A stretch of DNA of 7,782 nucleotides from DATCRE01 sp035493595 (GTDB lineage: Bacteria > Bacteroidota > Bacteroidia > Cytophagales > Cyclobacteriaceae). A program made the position numbers and the translations under genes. The notes under the pieces are model-generated. The model was given only the letters and a program-made list of their open reading frames with translations. It did no database searches and had not been told where the DNA came from. Shown piece by piece: positions 5,985 through 7,782 of this stretch; the first letter of the stretch is position 1, and the number at the start of each line of letters is the position of its first letter. Location of the stretch: assembly GCA_035493595.1 (NCBI GenBank), contig DATJHZ010000348.1:1-7782 (forward strand), read 5' to 3'.

Positions 5985-6338
5985 GTATAAAGTACACCAT
6001 TAGTGTATAAAAAATTATTTTACTTCATTAAGGAAATTTTAAGCTGTGTATTTTTCTATAAATGACCTGCAGAATATTCTGTATAAGTTTTGGTTCGATA
6101 CACATGTCAGAATCAATCTCAGTTGACTTCCAATTTCCATAAACCAATATTGGAGCTATTAGTTTCTCCTTTTGGGTAACCACTATAGTTTAACAGGTAT
6201 GAAGAATAAAATTTCCCAGATGGCTATTAAACTCCACAATTGTATTTGAACTACGGCTGACAACGTCCATTTAAAAAATTCTACAGATACTTTTTTTCTG
6301 GCTAGTTACTTGCGTTGAATGTTATTTCAATACAAATA

Positions 6339-7544
6339 ATGAAACTAAGATCGAAGGAAACGTACTGGTTACTGAAGAATGGTCTAATCAACTGCTTTCC
6401 ATCACTTACAGAAAATATTTCTTGTGACATTCTCATAATCGGTGGCGGGATAACCGGATCTCTTATGGCTTATCAGCTTTCAAAAGAAGGCTATGACACT
6501 GTGGCAATTGACAAACGAGATATCGGGATGGGAAGTACAGCAGCAACAACCGCCATGCTACAATATGAAATTGATGAACCTCTCCATTCACTTATTAATA
6601 AAGTTGGAGAAACAGCTGCTATTGAAAGCTATAAGCAAGGTGTTATAGCAATAGAAGAGCTTGCCTGCATTATTAAGGAACTAAAGATTGAGTGTGGCTT
6701 CGAGAGAAAAAACAGTCTCTATTTTGCCGTTACAAACTCAGAGTTAAAATGGCTGAAGGAAGAATTTTCCGTAAGACAAAAATATGGCTTGAAAGTAACC
6801 TGGTTATCTGAGCAGACATTGAAAGCAGAATATCATGTTTTGGGACGAGGTGGGATACTCTCAGAAAACGGTGCGACAGTAGACGCCTATAAGCTTACAC
6901 ATGATCTTCTATCCTCCAGTCAAAAGAAATATGGTTTAAGAATTTATGATCATACAAGTGCAGATAAGACAGTTTACAAAAAACAGCGACATAACGTTTA
7001 CACTGATGGAAAATGTGTTATTCAATGCCAGCATATAGTCTATGCCTCAGGTTACGAAACAGAATCCATGTTTAAAGAGAAAATTGTAGATCTCAATAGC
7101 ACGTATGCACTCATTAGTGAACCCCTTACTACACTGCCTGCTATGTTTAACAAAACTATTTTCTGGAATACGGAAGACCCATATTTGTATTTGCGTAGTA
7201 CGCCTGACAACAGGATTATAGTTGGTGGTGGAGACGTTGCGTTTAAAAATACTATAAGACGAGATCGGCTAATTGAAAAAAAAGAGGACTTCTTATTGAA
7301 AAAGGTCCATGACTATTTTCCAGATCTCTCAATCATTTCAGACTTTTCCTGGGCGGGTACGTTTGGCGTAACCAAAGATGCCTTGCCTTATATAGGATCA
7401 CATCCCAATTATCCGGGAGCATATTTTGTTTTAGGGTTTGGTGGTAATGGAATTACTTTCAGTATAATAGGAATGAAGATTATTTCAGATGCCTTAGCCG
7501 GAAGAGCAAACAGGTTTTTAGAGTATTTTAAATTCAATCGATAA
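6339..7544 (+). CDS. FAD-dependent oxidoreductase, DAO (D-amino acid oxidase/glycine oxidase-like) family
   Basis: This 401-residue protein is a DAO-fold flavoenzyme, probably cytoplasmic. An N-terminal segment (YWLLKNGLINCFPSL, 9-23) precedes the FAD-binding Rossmann motif DILIIGGGITG (30-40), with Asp58 ending the second strand (VAIDKR) as the likely ribose-binding acid. GSTAATTAMLQYEID (65-79) resembles the region after the nucleotide-binding fold in this family. The C-terminal FAD/substrate part has SWAGTFGVTKDALPYIG (337-353) and VLGFGGNGIT (364-373). Some relatives carry an extra C-terminal Rieske domain; this one ends without it. Members oxidise amines or amino acids, but the substrate here cannot be read. 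The reading frame extends 8 codons upstream to a TTG at 6315; I prefer the ATG at 6339 because MKLRSKETYWLLKNGL fits how family members begin. It stands alone on the plus strand, divergent from the small secreted-protein gene. Confidence 0.87.
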   Translation: MKLRSKETYWLLKNGLINCFPSLTENISCDILIIGGGITGSLMAYQLSKEGYDTVAIDKRDIGMGSTAATTAMLQYEIDEPLHSLINKVGETAAIESYKQGVIAIEELACIIKELKIECGFERKNSLYFAVTNSELKWLKEEFSVRQKYGLKVTWLSEQTLKAEYHVLGRGGILSENGATVDAYKLTHDLLSSSQKKYGLRIYDHTSADKTVYKKQRHNVYTDGKCVIQCQHIVYASGYETESMFKEKIVDLNSTYALISEPLTTLPAMFNKTIFWNTEDPYLYLRSTPDNRIIVGGGDVAFKNTIRRDRLIEKKEDFLLKKVHDYFPDLSIISDFSWAGTFGVTKDALPYIGSHPNYPGAYFVLGFGGNGITFSIIGMKIISDALAGRANRFLEYFKFNR

Positions 7545-7556
7545 ACTCGATGTAGG

Positions 7557-7593
7557 CATTCAATTCATGAATCGGATTCAATAGAATTGAATG
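7557..7593. terminator. Long inverted repeat between convergent genes, candidate bidirectional terminator
   Basis: CATTCAATTC (7557-7566) and GAATTGAATG (7584-7593) are perfect 10-base arms. Nested inside is TGAATC-G-GATTCA (7568-7580), so the whole 37 bases can fold into one extended hairpin with a small asymmetric interior loop. It starts 12 bases after the oxidoreductase stop and lies 26 bases from the stop of the converging partial gene, the expected place for a shared terminator. Neither side has a strong U tract, so it is not a textbook intrinsic terminator. Confidence 0.45.
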
Positions 7594-7619
7594 AGTATAA
7601 ATTATCCAATACTTTTACA

Positions 7620-7782
7620 CTAGCTAAATATCTTTTTAAGAAAAGACTTTTTCTTCTCCTTCGTGGCATTAACAGATTTAATATTTATTTCGTTATCGAT
7701 TGAAGGCTGTATTGCTTGAACAAATGCGTTTTCTAATACATTTAATATAGTTGTCCAGATATCAGTGTCCGGATTATTTAAG
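7620..7782 (-). CDS. C-terminal end of an unidentified gene, cut by the right edge
   Basis: A minus-strand frame is open from the window edge (first full codon at 7781) to a TAG at 7620-7622 and encodes the last 53 residues of a protein. The visible part is a polar, probably helical stretch (DIWTTILNVLENAFVQAIQ), then a linker, and a strongly basic tail (TKEKKKSFLKKIFS). A Lys-rich amphipathic C-terminus is common in real proteins and argues against a random frame. The convergent arrangement with a hairpin between the genes also fits. The product cannot be identified from this fragment, and the frame may be non-coding. Confidence 0.5.
   Translation of the reverse strand, partial: LNNPDTDIWTTILNVLENAFVQAIQPSIDNEINIKSVNATKEKKKSFLKKIFS

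Larger units (their letters stand above)
5887..6338. promoter_or_regulatory. Divergent intergenic region, AT-rich, with clustered inverted repeats
   Basis: About 450 bases separate the minus-strand small secreted-protein gene from the plus-strand oxidoreductase gene, so promoters for both should lie here. I found no convincing TTTG-N19/20-TAnnTTTG pair on either strand; TAAGTTTTG at 6084-6092 (plus) is -7-like but lacks a good upstream element. The half nearest the small gene (5919-6007) contains five inverted repeats. The palindrome CCAATATTGG sits at 6144-6153. No tRNA, rRNA or supportable ORF is visible. Confidence 0.5.

Noticed and set aside
6241..6253. Shared TATTTGAACTAC at about 2084 and 6243 as a possible dispersed repeat
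   Set aside because: Only 12 bases match and the flanks do not; the 2084 copy is better explained by homology to the GAF-coding segment.
6315..6338. N-terminal 8-codon extension of the oxidoreductase from a TTG
   Set aside because: The ATG at 6339 gives an N-terminus matching how family members begin; the extension adds no recognisable sequence.
1..7782. Search for CRISPR arrays, tRNA or rRNA genes, transposases, toxin-antitoxin pairs and phage genes
   Set aside because: No regularly spaced direct repeats, cloverleaf-like segments, transposase motifs or terminal inverted repeats with target duplications were seen.

Overview
The window looks like a chromosomal segment of a Bacteroidota bacterium, probably from a Cytophagales- or Chitinophagales-like lineage. 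It is AT-rich, its genes start without a recognisable Shine-Dalgarno sequence, and the protein architectures (HAMP-GAF-coiled-coil sensors, short PstS-like proteins, barrels with a Sec signal ending in AQ) are typical of that phylum. The genus cannot be fixed from the sequence.

Layout. Positions 1-393 are non-coding, with two short inverted repeats near the left edge. From 5349 down to 394 on the minus strand lies a compact run of four genes in transcription order: an outer-membrane beta-barrel protein (5349-4336), a short periplasmic phosphate-binding-protein-like protein (4304-3843), a membrane sensor with HAMP, GAF and coiled coil but no catalytic output (3794-2157), and a membrane sensor histidine kinase (2013-394). 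The first two gaps are about 31 and 48 bases. The 143-base gap between the two sensors contains a decayed fragment of GAF-coding DNA resembling the neighbouring sensor gene. Upstream of the barrel gene is a possible Bacteroidota-type promoter (about 5481-5513), then a possible terminator hairpin and a small gene for a secreted acidic protein of unknown function (5886-5560, minus). An approximately 450-base divergent intergenic region rich in inverted repeats separates it from a plus-strand FAD-dependent amine/amino-acid oxidase-like gene (6339-7544). That gene converges, across a long inverted repeat, on the 3' end of an unidentified minus-strand gene that runs off the right edge.

How the genes may work together. 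The two sensors are paralogues over their first 300 residues or so: first membrane helix, helical periplasmic domain, second membrane helix, HAMP and a second HAMP-like segment. They differ only in output. Co-directional linkage of a barrel, a half-size binding protein with no ABC permease or ATPase, and two membrane sensors suggests an envelope sensing relay rather than a transporter: ligand entry or capture by the barrel and binding protein, detection by the periplasmic sensor domains, and phosphotransfer from the kinase to a response regulator encoded elsewhere. The gene order and domains are visible; the relay is inference. It is the strongest candidate here for an under-described system.
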